Origin: Sipunculus nudus
Taxonomy: Eukaryota; Annelida; Sipuncula; Golfingiida; Sipunculidae
Reading direction: 5' to 3'
Length of the DNA stretch: 64,000 nt
Assembly: GCA_026874595.1 (NCBI GenBank)
Contig: CM049322.1
Span: 32,692,340-32,756,339 of the forward strand
The position numbers and the translations under genes are program-made. The notes below the pieces were generated by a model that was given only the letters and a program-made list of their open reading frames with translations, made no database searches and was not told the origin of the DNA. This document shows positions 13,143 through 22,924 of the stretch, piece after piece (positions within the stretch are counted from its first letter, which is position 1; each line of letters begins with the position of its first letter).

Positions 13143-15088
13143 GGAAATCTTTCTAAAGATGTTGTCCGGAGCGAGTGATCAGTGTCTGCCGGAGATGGCT
13201 TATCGTGTCCGTTTTTGTCAGGTTCATTTACTCTTAGAATGTTCGTGTGAGTTGCAATCTGCTGTCCGTTGTTCGCAGAAGCGATCGAGGTGTCCGCCTT
13301 GTAGAGGTTCTGCTTATACACAACATATACGGAATTTCGAAGGGACTAAATTCTCTTGTCCGTTATAGCCAGTCGTCCGCCTAAGTGAGGTGTCCGATTG
13401 ACCAGTTTTCACTGTATATATGAAAGAGAGAGAGCCGATTGTAGTAGAGAGTTTAAAATCCACGAAAAGTGGCTTCTAACGGGAACTATTTTACATTTCA
13501 CATACATGGTATATTAAGTATACATGAAATACAGTGTAGTCTCCTTAAAGTATTACGGTATCTGTCAATATTTCGTTCTAAAACCGATTGCTAAATTTGT
13601 TACACAAGTTGAAAAGAGCTTGCCCCGGGCGCGATCAACGACGAAAAACAAACACAGCGCTCACGCCACCTGGTGGTGGTACAGCCCAACTTCACAAATC
13701 AAGGGTTTTCAAGTTTCTCGCGGTGTTTATACATTCATGTTTGTTCTCTTTTTCATAATTGACGCGACCAAGATCTTTCCTCTGGTCACGAGGTCTTGTA
13801 ATGGTAAAGAGACACACCTGGACTGTATTTACTCACACACAAAACCATGACAACGTATAAAACTGGTTAACAGGAGATATTAAACCCGAAATATTTTTCT
13901 GTCACAAATTGATCGCACGTCCATGCATCATTATTTATTTCAAAATGATTATTATTATAAAATGGGTTGTTTACTGTTCAGCTACCCACTAATCATATAT
14001 TAATGGCTGTATATGCATTCAATATTTTAAACGATCCACTACACTGTGCGTTATATTATAGTTCCTAGACAGATCAATTTAGAATATTAGAAACCTGCCC
14101 CACAAATATCCTTTCTCAAACACTTACAGTAAGGCTGTTTGGTAACTGTAACTCTTGTCCGAACCTTTCTTCTCCAAAAAATAGTTTCAATTTGGCAAAG
14201 GCAATATTTTTTCTTATCATCATTATGACAGGTTCCCTATTATAGCACCATACGCAACAGAATTTAATCACCTATCTAAAAATGAGAGTTCTGTGTATGA
14301 CTGGTAGCCAATGTAGATTATATGTCGTACGTACGAGATAGTATGTCGTACGTACGAGATAATATGTCGTACGTACGAGATAATATGTCGTACGTACGAG
14401 ATAGTATGTCGTACGTACAAGATAGTATGTCGTACGTACGAGATAATATGTCGTACGTACGAGATAATATGTCGTACGTACGAGATAGTATGGCGTACGT
14501 ACGAGATACTATGTCGTACGTACGAGATACTATGTCGTACGTACGAGATAAATAATTTATTTTTCTTTTACTAGGTGGCAGCAATACGCTTCCGTACAGA
14601 CGTACCCAGCATTTGTTTTTATCAGCTGCCTGGGGCGGGCAATGTCCAGCAACCGGGTTGTTTCCTTATAACACCTAAATATGTTTAACTGTACAAAATG
14701 TCTTGATGTATCTTGAATAATGAAAACGGAAATGTTTTGGTTCTTTGGCGCGTGGCCAGTAGCTTCACGGTACACAAGGAAGTAATCATACTGCCCTCTA
14801 TAGCCAACTCTAATCGGATAATAACTGGCCGCTTTTGTAAAATTAAAATATGAAATTTATTATATTATTATTTGCCGATTAGAACTTGTCTCTGCTGAAG
14901 AAAACAGGACCTTTGTTTTATCATATGTTAATTCTGACGGTATCGATATCCGTGCCCCTCTCTGTACCGTAACATAAGCTGCCTATCTTTTAGTCCGCTC
15001 AGCGCTCTCCGCTTCGCGTATAAATTTATCGTATTATATCTTATTCTGCCCTTTTTATATTTTCGTCTCCTTTTTCGATTCTTGTTGC

Positions 15089-15133
<45 letters not shown>

Positions 15134-17673
15134 ACATTTTATCGTATCATCTGAAATTAGTATACACATATTAAGTCCTAAATCATCCAGTTTTGTTTTT
15201 TGTTTTTTTTTTTGTCCCTCAGGGTTTTGAGATGCCTAAGCTCCAGTGGATGCGGAACGAGACGGCGGACTTCGGGTCGGTGACCGTCACAATGGACCGT
15301 GAGCCCAAAGAGGTAACCGCGCTGTGGGCGGACACGTACGAGGACACGGGCAGGTCAGTTAAAGTTTACTATAAAAAGGTATTCAATGCTTTGTTTGAAG
15401 AAAGTTTCTGTATGTTTTTACTCGTTCAAAAGATAACTAAGGCAACTATTTTAGTTGCATTGACGGATCTTGGCAATTGTTAAAAAAACTATAGCCTATG
15501 GTCTCGCAGTCCACAAAGGCCTGCAAAAATAAAACATTCATTTCAGGTACAGTATGTAATTATAAATGATTATTTGAAATAAAAGTTTTCTTTTTTTCAT
15601 ATCCCTTTTAAAGCATATTACTTCTTCTTTGAGGGAATCCTGTTTCCAGCCCTGGGGTAGAAGGGTTTCTTAAGATTTCTGTGTATCGATATTGCTTTAG
15701 TCGAATACTATATACGTGTGTCTGCACAGTCTAGGGGAAGTTAATTCATTACCTCCACGGGGAGGGTATGCGTTCATTCTCGTTCATATGTGTGTTCGTG
15801 TGTGTGTTTGTTACCAACATAACCAACGCAATCACGAACGGAATCTCATGACATTTTCAGAGCATTTAGGGAATGGGCTAAATGAAGAAGCGTTTACATT
15901 TTGGTGTGGATCCTGCACGTGATCCGGATTCAGGAACGCCTTCAAAGGCTTCACACGCACGGGAATATGAGCCGAATAAGTGAATGCAGACATGGTTTTT
16001 GGAGCATCGACGAAGCTTACATTCTTCAGAATTCCGAATTCTAGTTACTATTTGTGTCAAACCTCGGATGTCTCGAAGTTGTCTGTTGGTAATTTCGACT
16101 TCAACACTGGTTCATTTTCTGTGAGATGAATGAGAGCGATTAAACCGGTGGAAGAGTATATATCTTAGTCAGTCATTGGAACTATGTTTGTATTTTCACT
16201 TTATTTAGTTTGATGTTAAATCTTTTTCTCTCTCTATTATAGGAGGGACTTCCGGTGGTTCACAGATGACGACGCTGCTCTTATACTGTGGGAAGAAGAC
16301 GAAGTAGAACAGCTGGTGACTATACAAACTTTATACAGTAAAACCTCGATATTACGAACATCAGGACCTGCGAGGTCTTATATAAAGAGCAAAAAGGATC
16401 GGGTCCCGTGAAAAGTGGTCGTTGTTTTTAAGGTGGTCGCTAAACCGAAGTGGTCATTATGCGACGTTTTACTGTATAATTATACACAGTAATTGTTCGT
16501 TTAAAAATTTTGTAAACTAGTTGGTACTGTAGAAAAAAATTGTGATGGCAACTAACGGGTGTAAACCATCTAGGACATATATATTTGTGTAAGCTTTGAA
16601 ACAATCTCTGGTTGTCTAGTTGTCCTCATGTGCCAAGCTTTAAGGTACACAGAATTAGAAACAAATATTGTTTCTGGGACGTAAAAATATAGACCCTTTT
16701 TCTGCAAAAGTATTCCTCATCAGTAGATATTCCGGAATATACCAGAGTTTTATTTTCCACATACCTCCCTTTTACATAATCTTTCACTGTGATTCCCGTT
16801 AATTCTTATTTTGGTGTTTTTTAGTTTGTCTTTTGAGCCTGATAATTTATTTTTTATTAAACGCCTGCCTTAAATAGAAGCCGGCCTTGTTTAGACGCCT
16901 GGTCAAAGCAGGTTATGAAAAAAATAAACGCCCGGGCGTCTGTTCAAGGAAATACGGTAAGTATTTTGGTTAAGCTACATAAGGACACAATTTCTTATCT
17001 ATAACGCAAGAATCTGTTGCAACTCTGCTAACAGATATTTGTAAATGATTACATATGTCGTAAACATTCTTGTTATAGGACCAGTTCACGTACCGTGTAG
17101 AGTACCAGAAAAGACTTGTAGGATGGCGAGGATTTTTCATCAATGTAAGTCATATTCAATAAAATATAGACCTGTTCGTCTAAACTAACGACACCTATCG
17201 GCGCCAGCTGGGACTAAGTGTCCGGTCTGGCACATCGAGACAGAAACCTCACCTCCAGTTATATTTCATATGATATTGTTAACGGTTACTTAGAATTGGA
17301 GTCACCTTTGTAACATGACAAACAAGCCAAACTATCAATAGTTCATTTAACCCAAACATTGCTTGTCAAATGTGTCAAAATATCCTACAAGACCACTAAT
17401 TTTATACATTATTGTCCATTTTAAATATTATTTAAAAACAATCTTCCCATATATCTCTGGATATATTTGTGCAACGTAGATACCATATTCTATTTTAATA
17501 GTAAAGATCAATGGGAAAAAAACAGAACTAATCATGCATTAGACAGATTATTAATAACTTATATAAATAAAGGAAGGGTACTGTTTTTAATCTGTAAATT
17601 TAGTACAGCTGTCTTTATTATGCAAAACATACGTTGAACCAAGCTGCTGATGTTAATGATGGTGGTTATTATA

Positions 17674-17715
<42 letters not shown>

Positions 17716-17871
17716 GCTATTCTTATATTATTATTATTATTATTATAGTTATTATTATTATTATGATTATAGTTATTCTTATATTATTATTATAGTTATT
17801 CTTATATTATTATTATTATTTTTATAGTTATTATTATATTATTATTATTAATTTTATTATTTTTTTTATTA

Positions 17872-17938
<67 letters not shown>

Positions 17939-17967
17939 GTCATTATTATTATAGTCATTCTTATATA

Positions 17968-17998
<31 letters not shown>

Positions 17999-18130
17999 TA
18001 ATTTCAGGCACTGTTTGATGGACCTGAAAATTCTACTCTCGACTTCACCACAGAGATAAACATAATCCCGGATAACTTCCCTTACCCAGCATGCACCGGA
18101 CCGGAAGACTGCTGGGGAACGATAGTCTAA
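2731..18130 (+). CDS. AprA-like / PhoPQ-activated pathogenicity-related family protein, copy 1 (13 exons, 5' exon missing)
   Basis: Exons: 2731-2863, 4349-4463, 5141-5255, 5673-5780, 6441-6536, 6950-7039, 8207-8336, 9915-10032, 10357-10444, 15223-15353, 16243-16315, 17079-17144, 18008-18130 (stop TAA). All introns are GT-AG and the phases join without a stop, giving 461 residues without the leader. Family marks, numbered from the first visible residue: TPLDDYV at 4-10, a VWWHH motif near 52-56, and the nucleophile-elbow AGASKRGW with Ser188. The acid-loop SACGDEFF holds Asp280, and ENTHHGV holds His309. The C-terminal domain has a YRVEY strand and ends [17 protein letters not shown]. Sequons NMT, NAT, NIT, NET and NST point to a secreted glycoprotein. 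The family includes Dictyostelium AprA, a secreted proliferation repressor, and bacterial PqaA; function here is inferred from family only. It lies head-to-tail with a second copy at 22925-41933. Confidence 0.88.
4847..4890. repeat. Poly-C/poly-T tract
   Basis: A run of about 24 nearly pure cytosines (one T) is followed, after GGCATAAA, by a run of T. It lies in the intron between exons 2 and 3 of AprA-like copy 1. Confidence 0.9.
6745..6848. mobile_element. Small Tc1/mariner-type MITE relic
   Basis: It starts near TTAGAACCTGTCTAAAAGACC and ends GGTCTGATTACACAGG followed by TTTTACTGTA. The ends are imperfect inverse repeats, and the right end is the common CAGTAAAAC-type terminus flanked by TA. 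It lies in the intron between exons 5 and 6 of copy 1. About 100 bp and non-coding. Confidence 0.5.
7200..7297. mobile_element. 98-bp MITE with near-perfect inverted termini
   Basis: The left end CAGTAGAGCGTCGTTTATAC and right end GGATAAACGACGCTCCACTG are inverse complements over about 22 of 24 positions, with TA following on the right. The element carries the CAGT(A/G) termini of Tc1/mariner-derived miniature elements. It sits in the intron between exons 6 and 7 of copy 1. Open frames crossing it on both strands are by-products of the palindrome. Confidence 0.65.
9320..9560. repeat. AAGGTTC/GAACCTT-rich dispersed segment
   Basis: About ten occurrences of AAGGTTC, GGTTCTT, GGAACCTT or GAACCTT fall on both strands within 240 bp, in the intron between exons 7 and 8 of copy 1. 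The pattern is that of a degenerate internally palindromic repeat. The 103-codon open frame crossing it is not gene-like. Family not recognised. Confidence 0.45.
9712..9771. repeat. (TA)n microsatellite
   Basis: About 60 bp of uninterrupted TA repeat, intronic in AprA-like copy 1. Confidence 0.95.
10604..10609. repeat. Putative target-site duplication (left), CAGACG
   Basis: CAGACG sits directly outside the left TACGGAAGCG terminus and recurs at 14597-14602 outside the right terminus, consistent with a 6-bp target-site duplication. The sequence after the right copy also continues with TAC, so an alternative 9-bp repeat with asymmetric ends cannot be excluded. Confidence 0.55.
10657..10910 (+). 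repeat. 21-bp tandem array, left arm (about 12 units)
   Basis: The unit is TCTCGTACGTACGACATAGTA with variation mainly in the last six bases (TAGTA, TACTA, TAATA, TTGTT). Each unit contains the 12-bp palindrome TCGTACGTACGA. Because the period is a multiple of three without stops, several frames stay open across it; these frames are not taken as genes. Confidence 0.95.
11002..11060. repeat. (TA)n microsatellite
   Basis: About 60 bp of TA repeat with one TT interruption, inside the left arm of the inverted-repeat element. The right arm lacks a counterpart at this point, so it expanded after the arms formed. Confidence 0.9.
12377..12489. repeat. Compound microsatellite (TGTC)n (TC)n (TA)n
   Basis: About 55 bp of TGTC units (one TGTA), then TC repeats, then TA repeats to 12489. 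It marks the inner end of the left arm of the inverted-repeat element. Confidence 0.95.
13079..13139. repeat. (TA)n microsatellite
   Basis: About 60 bp of TA repeat in the centre of the inverted-repeat element, directly beside a MITE-like segment. Confidence 0.95.
13138..13420. mobile_element. MITE-like segment in the loop of the inverted-repeat element
   Basis: It begins TACAGGGAAATC and ends with GACCAGTTTTCACTGTA. These are imperfect inverse repeats of the CAGTGAAAAC type, flanked by TA-rich DNA. The interior contains several GTCCG motifs. It probably inserted into the centre of the larger element. Confidence 0.45.
14321..14550 (-). repeat. 21-bp tandem array, right arm (about 11 units)
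   Basis: This is the reverse complement of the array at 10657-10910, with unit ATGTCGTACGTACGAGATAGT. One unit reads GTACAAGATAG instead of GTACGAGATAG and one has GGCGTACG. The flank (ATAAATAATTTATTTTTC) is also the inverse of the left array's outer flank. Confidence 0.95.
15093..15130. repeat. (TC)n microsatellite
   Basis: About 38 bp of TC repeat roughly 90 bp upstream of the exon 10 acceptor of copy 1. Confidence 0.9.
16336..16474. mobile_element. 139-bp Tc1/mariner-type MITE with TA flanks
   Basis: It starts CAGTAAAACCTCGATATTAC and ends GCGACGTTTTACTG, with TA immediately outside on both sides. These are inverse termini with the TA target typical of Tc1/mariner-derived elements. It lies 20 bp downstream of exon 11 of AprA-like copy 1, in the intron. 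Confidence 0.7.
17667..17998. repeat. (ATT)n trinucleotide repeat, about 330 bp
   Basis: A long imperfect ATT/TTA array with TATAGTTATTCTTA interruptions. It ends only about 10 bp before exon 13 of AprA-like copy 1, so it replaces the usual polypyrimidine-tract environment of that acceptor. The orthologous intron of copy 2 lacks it. Confidence 0.95.
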
Positions 18131-18185
18131 TGAAGACGCGGTGACAATCTTTAATGGGGAAAAATAAATTTACTTAATATCACTT
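18131..18185 (+). terminator. 3'UTR and poly(A) signal of AprA-like copy 1
   Basis: AATAAA at 18163-18168, 33 bp after the stop codon, followed by T/A-rich sequence. A short 3'UTR is implied. Copy 2 has the same arrangement. Confidence 0.6.
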
Positions 18186-20094
18186 GAAAGCGTTATGATT
18201 ATAAACAATACAAATATTTATTACGGCCACACAAACAATAATTTTTCACAGAATCTCCGATACTCCGATACAATTTTTTTATTGTGAATTAAAACCCAAA
18301 ATTGATGCATATATTAACTGTTACGTTCGCCTCTATCCCTTCAAATATACCATCACGTGTCTTTAGAAGAATGCGACATTAATATTCACAGAAGTATTAT
18401 TAAAATGAATTGACTTTTTGTTCTGAATATACACTATTTCGAGAACTGTAACATATTTTTGTACATTTTTTCCCCTTTTTGACCTTGATATTTCCCCGAA
18501 CAATTAAAGACTTCTGTCAAATAGTTCGAAAGAGGCTTTTTGAGATCAACGTTTGTGTGTGGGGGAGGGGGGTTGTCAGAGCAATGTTTCCTTTCTCGAT
18601 GAATTTCAATTAAATGTTGTATATAGACATGACATAAGTATAAAAAGATAAAAGGTAAAATTGTAATCTGGATCTGAATCTAACCAGATTGGCCAACTTC
18701 TGTCTGCTGTCCGTTTTATACTTCCGTCTATGACGGGACATATAATGGTACACCTCCGTTTGTCTAGCCGTCCGTCCGTTAACTGTTAGTGTTGCCGCCA
18801 TAACTTGCTAGGGCTTCGATGAACTTTCACGAAACTCACCATTACTACTTACCAATAGATTATCTCGCCCAAGTTCGATCGTAAGCAAAATCCACGCATA
18901 TTTAATGTGGTCAGAGGCTACTTTGTGATGACGCCGCGATAATTCATAAGGAATATGATGGATTTTTAATGAAACTCAACAGAAATATTAACCAAAAAAA
19001 TATCCCAACTATGTATGAGTTATGCAAAATTCATGCATATTTAATAAGGTCAGAGGTCACCAGACTCAGATGCCGCCCTGATGATGATGGAAGAGTAGTG
19101 CATCGATGACGTCACTTTATTTTAAACGTCAAAGGTCACCTGACCGCGAATGAGAAACAAATAGATTACTGGCGATGATGCAAGTTCCTGCAGTCCGCAA
19201 TTTGATCTTCCCATTTTGGCTCCAAACTTAGTTTGTCGTCAATATCTGCAAATGTCTTCTGTTAGCATTTATGTAATTTTGTGGAACAAAGGGCAGTGGA
19301 TTAAGAAAAGGTTGACTTACTTTTCTAGCGGGTCAATAAAATTCTGGAACAAACTTTGATGAGAATAAATTATGTCATTTGCGAAAGCGGTTAATTTTGT
19401 GTTGTTTCCATTTGGCCTGAACTTTTACCCATCTGGTCCTACATTAGAGCCATTTCTGACTCCGTCAGTAGAAGCAAAAATTATCTGTTAAACATTATTG
19501 GAAAATATATGATCGGTTTCAGAAACACTGGAATTTTTTATTCACTTTTTTTCATTTTTTGTGGAGATATACCCGCCTCAATTTTGTTTCTGTCTTATAT
19601 AATAGTTAATCTTAGTATGTACATCTGCAGAGTTCCGTTTTGAGACTACGTGACAGGGTGGTAGCATTCGCTTCCTATCATGTTATATTTGTTTCCTTGT
19701 GTTACCCACATTCGGTGTCTACCGCACCTGCGGGTCCTGGGTGGCGTGTGTTATTATCCCCATGTTAGACGTAAAGGGCAAAAAATATTTAGAACCTTTA
19801 CATTATTTAAGCTAAGAACAGAATAGTATTTAAATATGATTCCTTAAGGTCATTCAAAATAAATCATTAGGGGCGTCGCGGAAGATATACACAACCCAGA
19901 GGTCTTAAACCCCATCGTCTTCCAAATGTGTCGGTTTTTAAGTCTAAAGACCAAAGAAACAATTTGTCAGATTTGTAATGAGAATGGATTGGAAGATAAT
20001 AACAACTTGCATATAAAGGTCCATTTTATAAGGTGATATTTCCATAACCGTATACCAATCTGACGCATATTAATTAGAGATAATTACTTGAACC

Positions 20095-20240
20095 ATTTAT
20101 AAAAGGTGGCCCGCCAAAACAATCCAAACACATTCAACAAAGACACCTGGCGACAAGTCAGATGAACTAGAGTTTTGCAAAGGGCATTTTTCAACTAGAG
20201 CCTTTCAACTTCCGCACATATGCAACTTTAGGTTTAGGTT
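20095..20240 (+). repeat. Dispersed repeat family Y, partial copy
   Basis: CCAAACACATTCAACAAAGA, CACCTGGCGACAAGTCAG, GAGTTTTGCAAAGGGCATTT and CCGCACATATGCAAC align in order with the segments at 28096-28235 and, in reverse, 36045-36240. Non-coding. Confidence 0.7.
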
Positions 20241-21009
20241 ACGTTAAAGTTAGTTTCTGTATTCAGCATTGGCGCATGTGCTTTTTATATATATGTATAT
20301 TTATATATATATATATATATAAACTTTTAATCATTTATGATGTCTTTTCCGAATCAAGAAAGTAAGTTTGTGAATCGCCGCTAATCAGTCACAGTAAACA
20401 TCTCAATTTCTATACAGGATTCTAAATATTCGATCCTGTTTAATGTAATATATAGAAATCTGCATTCTAAGCAATGCAAGCCCTCGCCATCTCAGAGGTC
20501 CCGATTGTGGGACTTTCCAAACCCGTGTTTGCTTTCACTTATGCGGCCCATATTCCCTGCAGGTTCATTCGTGCATGAGTGACTGTACATTTGTAGATTC
20601 CTTGATAAAATTTCTGAATCAGGATCACCTGTGCCGGATTCACACTAAAATCTAATCGATTCTTCATTGAACCATTCACGAATATGCCCTGAATATTTTA
20701 TGAAATTCCATTCATGATTGCGTGTGTTATATTGTGAACAAATTCACACACAAACAAACCGTGTGGGCAGAGGTATCCATTTGGATGTTAAAAGTAAATT
20801 TTACATAGTCTCTGTGGTATCAGCTTTTTGCTCACAATGTCCTGTACATCTTTTGCTCTATAGGGTTAGGCGATGGAAATGTGAAATTCTTAATTGCCCA
20901 CAAACGTGTAAGATAATTTTCCATTCGAGGGGAAGGAGGATCGATCGTTTGATGAAAATATGGATATATTCCAATATCTGGCTTTTATTATCTTAAGATT
21001 ATCCATTGA

Positions 21010-21560
21010 ACCTTTTATAAAAATAAAATAGGCCCGTTAACGAATATCCCAACGAATACAGGCGATTCGTGTTGTTTACATTCGCGTGTTTATACTTTTG
21101 GGGCCCCGAAATATGGGACAAAAACATCTGGCGATTGGTCTGACGAATCAAGACGTTTTTCAACTACATGTAGTGACCTGTCAACGTCAGCGCATATGCA
21201 ACCAACCACCTCAGGTATCATAGTTTTTTTCCGTTTATCAACATTGCTCTGTTTACTTTAAGTTTGTAGATACACAAGCTCCTATATCAGTTCCAGAGGC
21301 GTTATAAAAACTTTTCTCAACAGGAAATACCCAGAGTTCATCTATATGTAAGCCAGGAATCACATAAATTCTATAGGAAAGGTAGTTTTATGATTGACTT
21401 TAATGTTTGGAAAATTTGTGTCGTGAAATATTTGATAACGATACCAACCTTGCCATAAGGTGTAAATATTGTTCGCATTAGACGTAGTGATAAGACAGGT
21501 CAAGGTCAGTCACAGGTCAAGGTCATTAACACCAGCAATAGTACTAGCAATCGGATGACC
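21010..21560 (+). repeat. Dispersed repeat family Y, longer uninterrupted copy
   Basis: ACATCTGGCGATTGG, TTTTTCAACTACATG and GCGCATATGCAACC match the family. They run straight into CCGTTTATCAACATTGCTCT, GTAGATACACAAGCT and CTTTTCTCAACAGG, which match 34189-34290. This copy therefore shows the junction that is split by an insertion at 28236/34189. Confidence 0.65.
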
Positions 21561-22924
21561 TCTTGTCCGCCTTTTAGCCATATGGAATTTCCCATAAGAT
21601 TTATTGATATGTTTGGCCTTGAACCGACCGATATCATATCGAATAGATCATTCGACAAACTTTTAGTGTCAACACTATAAAGTTACCAGCTACACAAGAG
21701 AGTTGGCATTGTCCTTGGGGTTTCTGCTGGTGGCGTTCATAGACTGGCACTCTGCTAAATATGATGTGGACTTGTCTCTCTTTCACAGTCCTGTTCGGCA
21801 TTACCTTTGCTGTAGACTGGGTAGGTTTCACTTAGATGACTTTTTCTCCGTGAACTCCCTTTTTAATCAATCTGTTATTTCACCAAAGAGCGCAAATTAA
21901 CTTTATTCAGTGGTATAGCGCATACAATGTTCCAGAAGCGGTCATAAAGTCATCGTTATTACATTAAACTAGATATCATAGATTGTTTTTAACAACTGCT
22001 TATGGTGTGCTGGAACTAAACGAAACAAAATCCAGTAGACGCAAAAATTAAATTATTCACCTTCGACTTATCCGTTTCAAAATACAACTCACGTCCGCAG
22101 GCCTGCTATACAGATATCAGGTTTTTCGTCGCTTACGTCTTTTTTTCGTGCTTTTTCTTATTTAAAATTTCAAGAACCATTAAAGCAGTTAATGCAAAAA
22201 TGTTACTGAAGATTGATTGTCGTGAGAGGATGGAGGGGTCCGAATTTCGGACCCATCAGAAATCCAATATTGCCGACAAGCAGCGATCTTTTAATTCTTA
22301 TCGCCAGGGTATATTTTAAAGAAACTTTATAACTGCAGAAACTTTTAATCAAGTGTTTCCCGTCAGCATAAAATAAGGCCTGTAGATATATGAGGCCCAT
22401 TTATAAAACTGTCAAGAGCTAAGGGACCAGGATTATCAGTGAAAGGCCTATAAATTTCAAGGTTGAAGTATTACTGGTTGATTTCATAATATATAGTTTA
22501 TTTATATAGAAAATTGTATATGAATTATGAATAGAACTATGTAAAAAATACACTTAATAATGTTACAGAAATATAATATAATGTTTGGAAACTTTAACAT
22601 GAGCCATTTATATGATGTATGGCATTTAAATGAGTCATAGATGAAATCGACGTGTTAACACATTGGCACAAAGATATTTTTTTCAGTCTGTGATAAGAAC
22701 AAATTTTGAGAAGAAAATTAGATCTGCACATATCTAAAATTACGATTGCACAAATAAGGGTCAACTTCACGTTAAAGTATACCCTGCCTTAGCGCACATC
22801 ATCTCAAAAAACTTACTGGTCAGAATTTGCCGTGAAAATTCAATGTGGTGTCCATACGTCACAGCGGCCGGGGGCCCTAACTTAATACCTTTATGGTCCA
22901 AATGATCTCTGTTTATTTCTATAG

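Larger units (their letters stand above)
10610..14596. mobile_element. Long-inverted-repeat (foldback-like) element with 21-bp arrays in both arms
   Basis: The left terminus TACGGAAGCGTATTGCTGCC is perfectly inverted at the right end. Inverse homology continues inward through the 21-bp arrays and then through matching segments: 11175-11215 with 14272-14310, 11392-11480 with 13955-14055, and 11930-12370 with 13440-13865. This gives a left arm of about 1.76 kb, a right arm of about 1.16 kb (internally deleted), and a centre of about 1.07 kb with microsatellites and a small MITE. No transposase is encoded. It fills the intron between exons 9 and 10 of AprA-like copy 1; the same intron of copy 2 is 1.1 kb. 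A 6-bp target duplication is likely. Read as a non-autonomous DNA transposon; superfamily unknown. Confidence 0.8.
18186..22924. other. Intergenic region between the AprA-like copies
   Basis: No exon was recognised. 18600-19160 looks like a dispersed repeat (GTCCGTCCGTT, CTAGGGCTTCGATGAACTTT). 20095-20240 and 21010-21560 carry two members of a repeat family described separately. The signal-peptide exon of copy 2 is expected here. No ATG-initiated hydrophobic leader ending at a phase-0 donor was found. A hydrophobic stretch LALSLGFLLVAFID at 21703-21744 lacks an ATG. Confidence 0.5.

Noticed and set aside
10657-14550. CRISPR array interpretation of the 21-bp repeats
   Set aside because: The units are contiguous with no variable spacers, the genome is eukaryotic, and the arrays lie in the arms of an inverted-repeat element.
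21703-21900. Hydrophobic open frame as the signal-peptide exon of AprA-like copy 2
   Set aside because: It begins at TTG with no in-frame ATG, and no phase-0 donor follows the hydrophobic part convincingly.
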